A DNA stretch of 64,000 nucleotides from Halalkalibacillus sediminis (GTDB lineage Bacteria; Bacillota; Bacilli; Bacillales; Alkalibacillaceae), in the NCBI RefSeq assembly GCF_002844535.1, contig NZ_PJNH01000002.1:554654-618653 (forward strand). Direction: 5' to 3'. Below the pieces are notes generated by a model that was not told the DNA's origin, ran no database searches, and saw nothing but the letters and a program-made list of their open reading frames with translations. Below are positions 52,818-63,289 of the stretch, piece after piece; the first letter of the stretch is position 1; every line of letters starts with the position of its first letter. Both the position numbers and the translations under genes were made by a program.

Positions 52818-53846
52818 ATGATTTCGATAAAGGGTTTATCAAAAGTTTTTAAAACGAAGCATCAACAAGTGAGTGCAGTTGACGATGTTTCGTTGGACAT
52901 ACAAAAAGGTGAGATTTACGGGGTCATCGGCTATTCAGGTGCTGGTAAAAGTACATTCGTACGATTGATCAACCGATTGGAGGAACCTTCTGGTGGGCAC
53001 GTATCCATAAATGATCAAAATATCACCGATTTAAAATCTAATGATCTTCGGAAAGAACGCCAGAAGATAGGAATGATTTTTCAACACTTCAACCTGCTTT
53101 GGTCTAGAACAGTTTATGAAAATGTAGCATTCCCACTTGAAATTGCTGGAGTGAATAAGACAGAACGACATGAAAAAGTGATTGAGCTAATTGAACTGGT
53201 CGGTTTAAAAGGTCGTGAAAAATCATATCCATCTCAGTTAAGTGGAGGGCAGAAGCAGCGTGTAGGTATTGCTCGTGCACTTGCCAATGATCCGACGGTT
53301 CTTTTATGTGACGAAGCGACCTCAGCCTTAGATCCTGAAACAACAGACGATATTCTCGATCTTTTAGTATCTATCAATAAGAGGTTGAACTTAACGATTA
53401 TTCTCATTACACATGAAATGCACGTAATTCAAAAGATTTGCCACCGCGTAGCAGTAATGGAAGCGGGTAAGGTTGTCGAACAAGGAGATGTGCTGGATGT
53501 ATTTGTTAAGCCTAAAGCTCATACGACTAAGCGCTTTGTGCAGCAACTAAATCCACTCGAGCACCAGACAGATGAGTTAGCTGAATTCATTAATGAAGCG
53601 GACGATAGTGAGATTGTTAAGCTTCATTTCATCGGAGGTCATGCCAAACGTGCCCTTATTACTGAAGTGGTAAGACAATTCCAGGTCGAAGTGAACATTT
53701 TACAAGGTTCCATTTCTCAAACCCAGGAAGGTTCATACGGCACATTGTATGTCGAAATGAATGGAGAAAAGCGAGTGATTGAAAATACGATTGCTTATAT
53801 CGAAGCATCAGGAGTGGAAGTTGAGGTGTTAAGTCATGCTGAGTAA
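52818..53846 (+). CDS. metN: Methionine ABC importer ATPase MetN
   Basis: A 342-residue ATPase. Walker A GYSGAGKST, Q loop IGMIFQHFNLLWSRTV, signature LSGGQKQRVGIARA, Walker B VLLCDEATSALD and switch HEMHV are present. The C-terminal NIL domain (about 265-340) senses methionine and inhibits transport in this family. ATG 52818 has AAGGGG upstream; seven extra codons in the frame are unsupported. Controlled by two SAM riboswitches. Confidence 0.96.
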   Translation: MISIKGLSKVFKTKHQQVSAVDDVSLDIQKGEIYGVIGYSGAGKSTFVRLINRLEEPSGGHVSINDQNITDLKSNDLRKERQKIGMIFQHFNLLWSRTVYENVAFPLEIAGVNKTERHEKVIELIELVGLKGREKSYPSQLSGGQKQRVGIARALANDPTVLLCDEATSALDPETTDDILDLLVSINKRLNLTIILITHEMHVIQKICHRVAVMEAGKVVEQGDVLDVFVKPKAHTTKRFVQQLNPLEHQTDELAEFINEADDSEIVKLHFIGGHAKRALITEVVRQFQVEVNILQGSISQTQEGSYGTLYVEMNGEKRVIENTIAYIEASGVEVEVLSHAE

Positions 53847-54504
53847 ATTGTTTCCGAATGTAGTCATGGAAGATATGTGGACGGCGACTTACGAAACGCT
53901 GTATATGACTATCATCTCGGTAGTTGGAACACTGATTTTAGGAATTATGCTCGGTCTGCTTTTGTTTTTAACTGATCGAGGCAACCTATGGCAGAACCGT
54001 TTGATCAATGGAATAACGGCTTCAGCGGTAAATATTTTCCGTGCGATTCCGTTTATCATATTAATTTTATTACTGTTTCCATTCACAGATTTTCTGATGG
54101 GGACAATTCGAGGACCTAATGCAGCTCTTCCAGCATTAATCATTGGAGCTGCACCATTTTACGCAAGATTAGTTGAGATAGCTTTAAAGGAGGTAGATAA
54201 AGGAGTTGTAGAAGCAGCGAAGTCGATGGGAGCCAAAACTCGCACGATCATCTTAAAGGTATTGTTGCCTGAGGCTATGCCAGCATTGATTTCTGGGATC
54301 ACTGTCACGGCCATTGCATTAATCAGTTATACGGCAATGGCAGGAGTGATTGGGGCCGGAGGTTTAGGTGATTTAGCTTACTTGAAAGGGTTCCAACGTA
54401 GAGATAATGACGTTGTATTCGCATGTACCATTTTCATTGTAATCATCGTATTCATTTTCCAAATGATTGGTGATTTATTATCAAATAAAATCGATAAAAG
54501 ATAG
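53836..54504 (+). CDS. metI: Methionine ABC importer permease MetI/MetP
   Basis: A 222-residue permease with five membrane helices. The coupling EAA loop is EVDKGVVEAAKSMGAKTRTIILKVLLPEA (about 122-150). Family wording NIFRAIPFIILI and MAGVIGAGGLGDLA is present. It overlaps metN by 11 bp and is called metP in B. subtilis. Confidence 0.95.
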   Translation: MLSKLFPNVVMEDMWTATYETLYMTIISVVGTLILGIMLGLLLFLTDRGNLWQNRLINGITASAVNIFRAIPFIILILLLFPFTDFLMGTIRGPNAALPALIIGAAPFYARLVEIALKEVDKGVVEAAKSMGAKTRTIILKVLLPEAMPALISGITVTAIALISYTAMAGVIGAGGLGDLAYLKGFQRRDNDVVFACTIFIVIIVFIFQMIGDLLSNKIDKR

Positions 54505-54521
54505 AAGGGGAGTTATTTAAA

Positions 54522-55442
54522 ATGAAAAAATTATTAGCTATTTTATTAGCGACGTTATTGATTGGGTTTTTAGCAGCATGTGGCACAGCTGATGAGGAAG
54601 ATTCATCAAATGGAGATTCGGAAGGTAGTGAAGAGTCCACTGAGGAAGAAACTGATTCTGAAGATACAGAGTCTGGTGAAGGCGAAAATAGCGAAGCTGA
54701 GGGCGAAACAACTGAATTGGTAATCGGGGCAGCAAACGTACCCCATTCTGAAATTTTAGAAGAAGCAAAACCTCTACTTAAAGAAGAGGGTATTGAAATT
54801 CAAATCGAAGTTTATCAAGATTATGTATTACCGAATGAGGACTTAGACAATGGCACGCTTGATGCGAACTTCTTTCAGCACATTCCTTATTTAGAGGATC
54901 AGAAAGAGGAAATTGGATATGACTTCGTTAGCCTAGGTGGAGTTCATATCGAACCGATGGGAATTTATTCTCAAAATATCTCAAGTGCAGATGATGTAGA
55001 GGATGGAACAAATGTGATCATGAGTCGTTCTGAAGCTGATCACGGTCGTATTTTATCTATCCTTCAAGAAGCTGGATTGATCACGTTAGAAGAGGGTGTG
55101 GATCCAGTGGCAGCAACTGTTGATGATATCGCAGAGAACCCTAAGAACTTGGAATTCGATGCAAGCATCGATGCAGGGTTACTACCAGAATTTTATGAGC
55201 GTGAAAGTGATGCGCTGGTTGCAATCAACACGAACTATGCGATTGAAGCGGGACTAGTACCAACTGAAGATGCAGTGTTCTTGGAAGGTTCAGATTCACC
55301 TTACGCAAACGTGATTGCTACAACCGCTGATAACGAAGGTAATGAAGCTCTGCACACACTAGTAGAAGTGCTGCGAACAGATGAAATTCAGAACTTTATG
55401 GAAGAAGAATATGAAGGAGCAATCGTTCCGGTAGACGAATAA
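54522..55442 (+). CDS. metQ: Methionine-binding lipoprotein MetQ
   Basis: A 306-residue NlpA-family lipoprotein with lipobox LAAC at about residues 17-20. Next comes a tether of about 45 residues that is almost wholly Glu, Asp, Ser, Gly and Thr, much longer and more acidic than in B. subtilis MetQ. The binding domain has GAANVPHSEIL, DANFFQHIPYL and VAINTNYAIEAGL. It delivers D- or L-methionine to MetNI. AGGGGAG lies before the ATG. The acidic tether fits a salt-adapted organism. Confidence 0.95.
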   Translation: MKKLLAILLATLLIGFLAACGTADEEDSSNGDSEGSEESTEEETDSEDTESGEGENSEAEGETTELVIGAANVPHSEILEEAKPLLKEEGIEIQIEVYQDYVLPNEDLDNGTLDANFFQHIPYLEDQKEEIGYDFVSLGGVHIEPMGIYSQNISSADDVEDGTNVIMSRSEADHGRILSILQEAGLITLEEGVDPVAATVDDIAENPKNLEFDASIDAGLLPEFYERESDALVAINTNYAIEAGLVPTEDAVFLEGSDSPYANVIATTADNEGNEALHTLVEVLRTDEIQNFMEEEYEGAIVPVDE

Positions 55443-55521
55443 AAAATAAGCCAATATGTATTTTTTTAGCAAATTCAGAGCATTTGGTTCTATGTAAAAG
55501 AAAATAAGGCTATAAATAAAA

Positions 55522-55566
55522 GGAAGGGATATAACATTAAGTGAGATGTTTATATCCCTTTTTTCG
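55522..55566 (+). terminator. Terminator of the met operon
   Basis: AAGGGATATAA pairs with TTATATCCCTT (10 of 11 positions, 55524-55534 with 55550-55560), followed by a T-run. Confidence 0.75.
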
Positions 55567-55580
55567 TGGGTAAATTAATA

Positions 55581-55850
55581 ATGAAGCGATTTTTGCTTCT
55601 CCTAGCTACGTGTTATTCTTATACATGTAAACAAATTGAAAGGGATGATTTAGTCATTTTAAATGAAAATGAAATTGACGTGACTTACACGGAATTGATG
55701 GAAAAAGGTATGCAACAAACACACGGTGTTGGCTTTGAAGAGTACAGCAAGAACCTTGAAAAAAGATTAGACATTGAGAAGAAGCGTCAACAAGATCATG
55801 AGAAATGTAATCGACTAGTTGCAGAAGTTGATCGTCAGCTTCATCGTTAA
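55581..55850 (+). CDS. Small hypothetical protein
   Basis: An 89-residue frame with a short hydrophobic start (MKRFLLLLATCYSYTC) and a charged, helix-prone remainder rich in Lys, Glu and Arg (NLEKRLDIEKKRQQDHEK). The hydrophobic part is short for a signal peptide. I recognise no family. The start is unsure: ATG 55581 has no good ribosome site, and GTG 55566 sits in the preceding terminator. A clear terminator after the frame favours a real gene. Confidence 0.4.
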   Translation: MKRFLLLLATCYSYTCKQIERDDLVILNENEIDVTYTELMEKGMQQTHGVGFEEYSKNLEKRLDIEKKRQQDHEKCNRLVAEVDRQLHR

Positions 55851-55865
55851 TATATGATATGAGAG

Positions 55866-55898
55866 TCCACCGCTACTGTGAGTAGTGGTGGATTTTTT
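55866..55898 (+). terminator. Terminator after the small hypothetical gene
   Basis: TCCACCGCTACT/AGTAGTGGTGGA stem with one wobble, loop GTG, followed by TTTTT. Confidence 0.85.
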
Positions 55899-55933
55899 GC
55901 GTTTAGAGGGAGAAGTCGCTGTTCAGGAGTGGG

Positions 55934-56245
55934 AATCCGCCCGTTGGAATTGGAAACCCGCCGTTTGGAGTGAAAATCCGCCCGTAGGAATGGAAAACCC
56001 GCCCGTTGGAACGCAAAACCCGCCGTTTGGGGTTAAAATTCGCCCATTAAACGCCAAACTCGCCCGTGGAACCACGAACTCACGGGCAAGTAGTCGAAAC
56101 TTACGGACAAGGAAACGAGATTCGCGGGAAAGTAATCGAAATTCACGGGTAAGAGTCGCAAATCCGCGGGCAAGTAGTCGCAATCCACGGGCAAATCCAG
56201 AAACTCACGGGAAAGTAACTAGAATTCACGGCCAATATGGAAAAC
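55934..56245. repeat. 21-bp tandem array C (about 15 degenerate units)
   Basis: About 15 units of 20-21 bp in two blocks. The first block repeats AATCCGCCCGTTGGAA-type units (from 55934); the second, from about 56080, repeats TCACGGGCAAGTAGTCGAA-type units. It is far more GC-rich than arrays A and B. It fills most of the space between a terminator and a converging small gene. The long open frames in it (for example 55885-56295 plus) follow from the near 21-bp period. Confidence 0.8.
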
Positions 56246-56333
56246 AAACGCTTAAGAAGTTTTATTTTTATCGAAAAATCACTTTAACAAATTAAGCTAG
56301 ATGTTTGGTTTCAAAAGACTCTCCTAACGGGTA

Positions 56334-56519
56334 TTACTTGTTTCTTCGTGCTTGAGCATGCTGAATGAGATTTTTAGCCTTATTATAATTATAATCCATT
56401 TCTGCTACGTTTTTAGCTTGCCTTATTTTCTTTCTGTAGTGTTCAAGTTCTAGATATTCGTCTACTGTCAATTCGACAGTAGGTTTAGGGAAAGGGATGA
56501 TGTTGTCTTCGTCTTTCAT
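56334..56519 (-). CDS. Small hypothetical protein, 61 residues
   Basis: A charged soluble protein starting MKDEDNIIPFPKPTVELTVDEYLELEHYRKKI, followed by a helical, Lys/Asn/Gln-rich end. ATG is preceded by GAGGTGATTAC, a good ribosome site. The IIPFP start resembles several small uncharacterised Bacillaceae proteins, but no function is known to me. It is alone on its strand, beside array C. Confidence 0.6.
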   Translation of the reverse strand: MKDEDNIIPFPKPTVELTVDEYLELEHYRKKIRQAKNVAEMDYNYNKAKNLIQHAQARRNK

Positions 56520-56846
56520 GTAATCACCTCATTTATATTCTATGCGACTCTTGAGAATAGAATCTGTTCTGAATTCCAAATTCGCTACCAAACCGGGTTT
56601 ACTTCCCGGTTTTTTACGTGTGTTTTTTATCCTAGAAAAAAATAAACTTAATCCAAAGTCCACTGTACTTTTTGAATAGCTCGACTTACTTTAATTTTTG
56701 TCGAATCTTCCTTATAATAGAGACAGTGTGCTTTGTTTGGTTATTCCTCATTAGAATGAGTTGAATATAGTTTGTAAATGTTATAAGATTATAATGAGAA
56801 TAAATTGAGAATAGCCATCAATAATTATATATATGGAGGTATTTAC
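56520..56846. other. Upstream region of the suf operon
   Basis: About 330 bp without a gene. It holds an orphan terminator (56591-56616), a possible -10 TATAAT at 56713-56718, an inverted repeat CTCATT-AG-AATGAG at 56747-56760 and a second TATAAT near 56789. No Fur, IscR or other known suf control site is recognised. The first TATAAT with the inverted repeat downstream is the best guess for a regulated promoter. Confidence 0.45.
56591..56616 (+). terminator. Orphan rho-independent terminator
   Basis: AACCGGG/CCCGGTT stem, loop TTTACTT, then a T-run. No plus-strand gene is seen directly before it, so it may end read-through, or an unrecognised short RNA. Confidence 0.7.
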
Positions 56847-57632
56847 ATGGCAGGATCAACTTTAGAAATCAAGGATTTACATGTTGAGATTGAAGGTCAA
56901 GAAATTCTAAAAGGTGTGAACCTTACTATTAAAGGTGGGGAATTCCACGCTGTAATGGGGCCGAATGGTACTGGTAAATCAACACTAGCTAGTGCGGTCA
57001 TGGGTCACCCTAAATTCGAAATCACTCAAGGTTCTGTACACTTGGACGGTAAAGACGTTCTTGAAATGGAAGTAGACGAACGCGCGCAAGCTGGTCTATT
57101 CCTAGCTATGCAGTATCCGAGCGAAATTAGTGGAGTGACAAACTCTGACTTCTTACGTTCTTCAATAAATGCTCACCGTGAAGAAGGCGACGAAATTCCA
57201 TTGATGCAATTCATCAAACAAATGGACGAAACAATGGATTATTTAGAAATTGATAAAAACATGGCGCAGCGTTACCTGAACGAAGGTTTTTCTGGCGGTG
57301 AGAAGAAGCGTAACGAAATTCTTCAATTAATGATGATCCAACCAGCAATCGCTGTCTTGGATGAAATCGACTCTGGTTTGGATATCGACGCATTGAAAGT
57401 TGTATCTAAAGGAATTAACAAAATGCGCGACGAGCAATTTGGTTGCTTGATCATCACTCACTATCAGCGTTTATTAAACTATATTTCTCCAGACCATGTT
57501 CACGTAATGATGCAAGGACGTATAGTTAAATCCGGTGGACCTGAACTAGCTCAAAAACTAGAAGAACAAGGTTATGACTGGATTAAGCAAGAACTTGGAA
57601 TCGAAGACGAAACAGTCGGTCAAAACGCGTAA
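56847..57632 (+). CDS. sufC: Fe-S cluster assembly ATPase SufC
   Basis: A 261-residue soluble ABC ATPase of the SufBCD scaffold. Walker A GPNGTGKST, signature FSGGEKKRNEIL, Walker B IAVLDEIDSGLDIDAL and ITHYQRLL are the SufC versions of these motifs. ATG 56847 follows GGAGGT; the frame upstream is not supported. First gene of sufCDSUB, the essential Fe-S pathway of Bacillus. Confidence 0.97.
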   Translation: MAGSTLEIKDLHVEIEGQEILKGVNLTIKGGEFHAVMGPNGTGKSTLASAVMGHPKFEITQGSVHLDGKDVLEMEVDERAQAGLFLAMQYPSEISGVTNSDFLRSSINAHREEGDEIPLMQFIKQMDETMDYLEIDKNMAQRYLNEGFSGGEKKRNEILQLMMIQPAIAVLDEIDSGLDIDALKVVSKGINKMRDEQFGCLIITHYQRLLNYISPDHVHVMMQGRIVKSGGPELAQKLEEQGYDWIKQELGIEDETVGQNA

Positions 57633-57650
57633 TAGATAGGAGGTAAAAGG

Positions 57651-60620
<2,970 letters not shown>

Positions 60621-60664
60621 GGTAGAACGGATCCTTACGCAACTATTTTAAGGAGGGTACCAAC

Positions 60665-62062
60665 ATGGCTAAAAAAGCACCTGAAGTAGGTGATTACAAG
60701 TACGGTTTCCATGATCGTGATGTATCGATCTTCCGTACAGAACGTGGCCTGACAGAGAAAGTTGTCCGTGAGATTTCACGACAAAAAGAAGAACCCGAAT
60801 GGATGTTGGAATTTCGCTTGAAAGCTTTTGAACAGTTTCATAAAATGCCTATGCCTCAATGGGGCGGCGATTTGAATGAGTTGGATTTTGACGAGATCAC
60901 TTATTACGTCAAACCATCTGAACAATCAGAACGTTCATGGGATGAAGTTCCTGAGGAGATTAAGCAAACATTCGACCGCTTAGGAATTCCTGAAGCGGAA
61001 CAAAAATATCTTGCTGGTGTATCTGCTCAGTATGAGTCTGAAGTTGTTTATCACAACATGGAAAAAGACTTAGAAGACCTAGGTGTTATTTTCAAAGACA
61101 CTGATACAGCACTTAAAGAAAATGAGGAACTTTTCCGTAAACACTTCGGAAAAACGATTCCGCCATCTGATAACAAATTCTCAGCGCTGAACTCAGCTGT
61201 TTGGTCTGGTGGATCATTCATCTATGTTCCGAAAAATACGAAAGTAGAAACGCCTCTACAGGCATACTTCCGTATCAATTCAGAGAACATGGGTCAGTTC
61301 GAGCGTACGTTGATCATCGTTGACGAAGGTGCTTCTGTACACTATGTAGAAGGTTGTACAGCACCTGTTTATACAACAAACTCACTACACAGTGCGGTTG
61401 TTGAAATCAACGTGATGAAAGATGCGTATTGCCGTTATACAACGATTCAGAACTGGGCAAACAACGTATTTAACTTAGTAACCAAGCGTGCTACTGCGGA
61501 TGCTAACGCAACAATGGAATGGGTTGATGGTAACTTAGGTTCTAAGCTTACTATGAAGTACCCTTCTGTTCTATTGAAAGGTGAAGGCGCACGCGGTATG
61601 ACATTATCAATTGCACTTGCTGGTAAAGGTCAGCACCAAGATGCTGGTGCGAAAATGCACCACTTAGCACCTAATACTTCTTCTACAATCGTGTCTAAAT
61701 CGATTTCGAAGCAGGGTGGTAAAGTAACGTATCGTGGTATTGTCCACTTCGGTAAGAATGCTTCTGGTGCACGTTCAAACATCGAATGTGACACGCTAAT
61801 CATGGATAATGAATCAACGTCAGATACAATCCCTTACAATGAAGTTCTTAATGAGAATATCTCATTAGAGCACGAAGCGAAGGTTTCTAAAGTATCTGAA
61901 GAACAGTTATTCTACTTGATGAGCCGTGGAATCAGCGAAGAAGAAGCTACTGAAATGATTGTAATGGGCTTCATCGAGCCATTCACAAAAGAGCTTCCGA
62001 TGGAATATGCAGTTGAGATGAACCGCCTGATCAAATTTGAGATGGAAGGTTCAATCGGGTAA
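60665..62062 (+). CDS. sufB: Fe-S cluster assembly scaffold SufB
   Basis: A 465-residue core scaffold subunit. It is long and well conserved, with [20 protein letters not shown] at the start, [18 protein letters not shown] in the middle and [38 protein letters not shown] near the end. Cys in SNIECDTLI is the likely site for cluster assembly. AAGGAGGGT precedes the ATG. Last gene of the suf operon. Confidence 0.97.
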   Translation: MAKKAPEVGDYKYGFHDRDVSIFRTERGLTEKVVREISRQKEEPEWMLEFRLKAFEQFHKMPMPQWGGDLNELDFDEITYYVKPSEQSERSWDEVPEEIKQTFDRLGIPEAEQKYLAGVSAQYESEVVYHNMEKDLEDLGVIFKDTDTALKENEELFRKHFGKTIPPSDNKFSALNSAVWSGGSFIYVPKNTKVETPLQAYFRINSENMGQFERTLIIVDEGASVHYVEGCTAPVYTTNSLHSAVVEINVMKDAYCRYTTIQNWANNVFNLVTKRATADANATMEWVDGNLGSKLTMKYPSVLLKGEGARGMTLSIALAGKGQHQDAGAKMHHLAPNTSSTIVSKSISKQGGKVTYRGIVHFGKNASGARSNIECDTLIMDNESTSDTIPYNEVLNENISLEHEAKVSKVSEEQLFYLMSRGISEEEATEMIVMGFIEPFTKELPMEYAVEMNRLIKFEMEGSIG

Positions 62063-62607
62063 TATCCATCAAACGTTAATATAACAATGTTTATCTGATA
62101 TTTTGATCAAAAAAATTTGTGTCGTGCCGATTACGTGCCGACTCGTATTTATCTTTTAGTGTAGGAGGCGAACTTTTGGAGTTCGTCTTCTTTTTTTTGT
62201 GTTACTTCTAAGTTTGTATCGGCTGTTGTTAAAAGGGATATTTGACCTAACTTATTCGATACATATTTAATACTTACAAAGTGTTGTATTAAGTAATCTA
62301 AATGAATATACAAATTTATGGAGAAAATTTGGAAGCAAAAAGAAGAAAGACTTTCAAAATAATTTAAATATTACTGTATTATGGTTAACTGTTGCGACAG
62401 TCATATTTGGAAATGTTCCCAGAATGCCAATTCTTTTTTACATTTTCAATTTTAATTAATTCTGTTATATTGAATATAAGAAATGATCTTTGGTAGGGAG
62501 ATTTTTTTATAATTTCAAAAAAAACTCCAAATTACCTCCACAAAAGTTCATAGTAATTACGTATTAATTGATTAAGATAGAAAAGTTCACAAAAAACTAT
62601 AAATTAG
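62063..62607. other. Intergenic region after sufB, with one direct repeat and no confident gene
   Basis: Includes CGTGCCGA twice (62123-62130 and 62134-62141) and the suf terminator at 62163-62198. The rest, 62200-62607, is very AT-rich. One open stretch ending at 62459 codes for a hydrophobic segment (VLWLTVATVIFGNV) but has no start codon or ribosome site, so it may be a gene remnant. The promoter of the c-di-GMP riboswitch must lie near its right end but is not clear. Confidence 0.5.
62163..62198 (+). terminator. Terminator of the suf operon
   Basis: GGCGAACT/AGTTCGTC-type stem with wobbles, loop TTTGG, followed by TTCTTTTTTTT. Confidence 0.75.
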
Positions 62608-62728
62608 ATAAAGGCAAACTTTCTGAAAGGATGGGGCGCAAAGCTATAGGGGCTAAGGACTACGTCTAAGCCAGCCAGTTGCCGGTAAACAAGTACACAC
62701 CCTTGTTCACGGGTGTGTGCTTTTTTTT
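62608..62728 (+). ncRNA. c-di-GMP-I (GEMM-I) riboswitch with terminator
   Basis: The aptamer at about 62611-62685 carries GEMM-I landmarks: AAGGCAAAC, a GAAA tetraloop, GGGGCGCAAAGC, CTAAGGAC, GCCAGCCAG and TTGCCGG closing with GGCAA. The expression platform is a 10-bp terminator stem (62693-62702 with 62711-62720) and eight Ts. It controls the lipoprotein gene at 62749 and probably the next one. Whether c-di-GMP turns it on or off is not decided by inspection. Confidence 0.92.
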
Positions 62729-62748
62729 ATAAGAAGGGAGGTTTATAT

Positions 62749-63273
62749 ATGAAAAAAAATTGGTATTTTGCATTTATTTTATTATTTTTAACTACTTTAT
62801 TAGTTGCATGTAATGTAGAAACAAAATCAGAATCAGATAATTTAGCAGAGGTTAACAAAAAAGACGATGGTAAAACTGAAGAGAATGAATTACTATATGA
62901 AAATGAAAAGTATGGTATTTCAGTTGAGCAAAATTCAGCCTGGACATTTAAATCTGAGGTTGTTAAATCCAATTTGAATGTAGTTCTAAGCCATAACAAG
63001 TTAGAAGCAATTATTTCATCTGTTTCAGCTAATAAAACATTTGAGGAAATAAAACAAGAAATAAAATCAGGTGCTGGAGATGTGGAGATCATTTCAGAAG
63101 AGGGGAATAAACTGTTTTTTAAGTCAAAATTGAAAAATGCTATTAGAACAGATGTATATTTTAAAGAATATAACGACTCTAATAACTTCATTATTATCTT
63201 TATGTCACCAGTTTCTGAGTATGAACAAGCTAAACCAAATATAGAAAGCTTGTTAAATCATATAAATCTATAA
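62749..63273 (+). CDS. Lipoprotein under c-di-GMP riboswitch control
   Basis: A 174-residue lipoprotein with signal peptide and lipobox LVAC (about residues 17-20). A Glu/Lys/Asp linker follows, then a compact domain (about 47-174) starting YENEKYGISVEQNSAWTF and ending with SPVSEYEQAKPNIESLLNHI. This resembles PsbP/DUF1795-type lipoprotein domains, but I cannot name a family with confidence. ATG 62749 has AAGGGAGG upstream; the longer frame runs into the riboswitch terminator. It is cotranscribed with the following secreted protein, 16 bp on. Confidence 0.75.
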   Translation: MKKNWYFAFILLFLTTLLVACNVETKSESDNLAEVNKKDDGKTEENELLYENEKYGISVEQNSAWTFKSEVVKSNLNVVLSHNKLEAIISSVSANKTFEEIKQEIKSGAGDVEIISEEGNKLFFKSKLKNAIRTDVYFKEYNDSNNFIIIFMSPVSEYEQAKPNIESLLNHINL

Positions 63274-63289
63274 AAAAGGAGTGTTTGAA

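Noticed and set aside
55885..56295. 136-residue plus-strand frame (and an 86-residue minus-strand frame) rich in Arg, Asn, Pro and Ser repeats
   Set aside because: It has no ribosome site and lies across array C. A period near 21 bp keeps several frames open and gives a false seven-residue protein repeat.
62282..62459. Open stretch coding for a hydrophobic segment (VLWLTVATVIFGNV)
   Set aside because: No start codon with a ribosome site and no family resemblance; at best a gene remnant.
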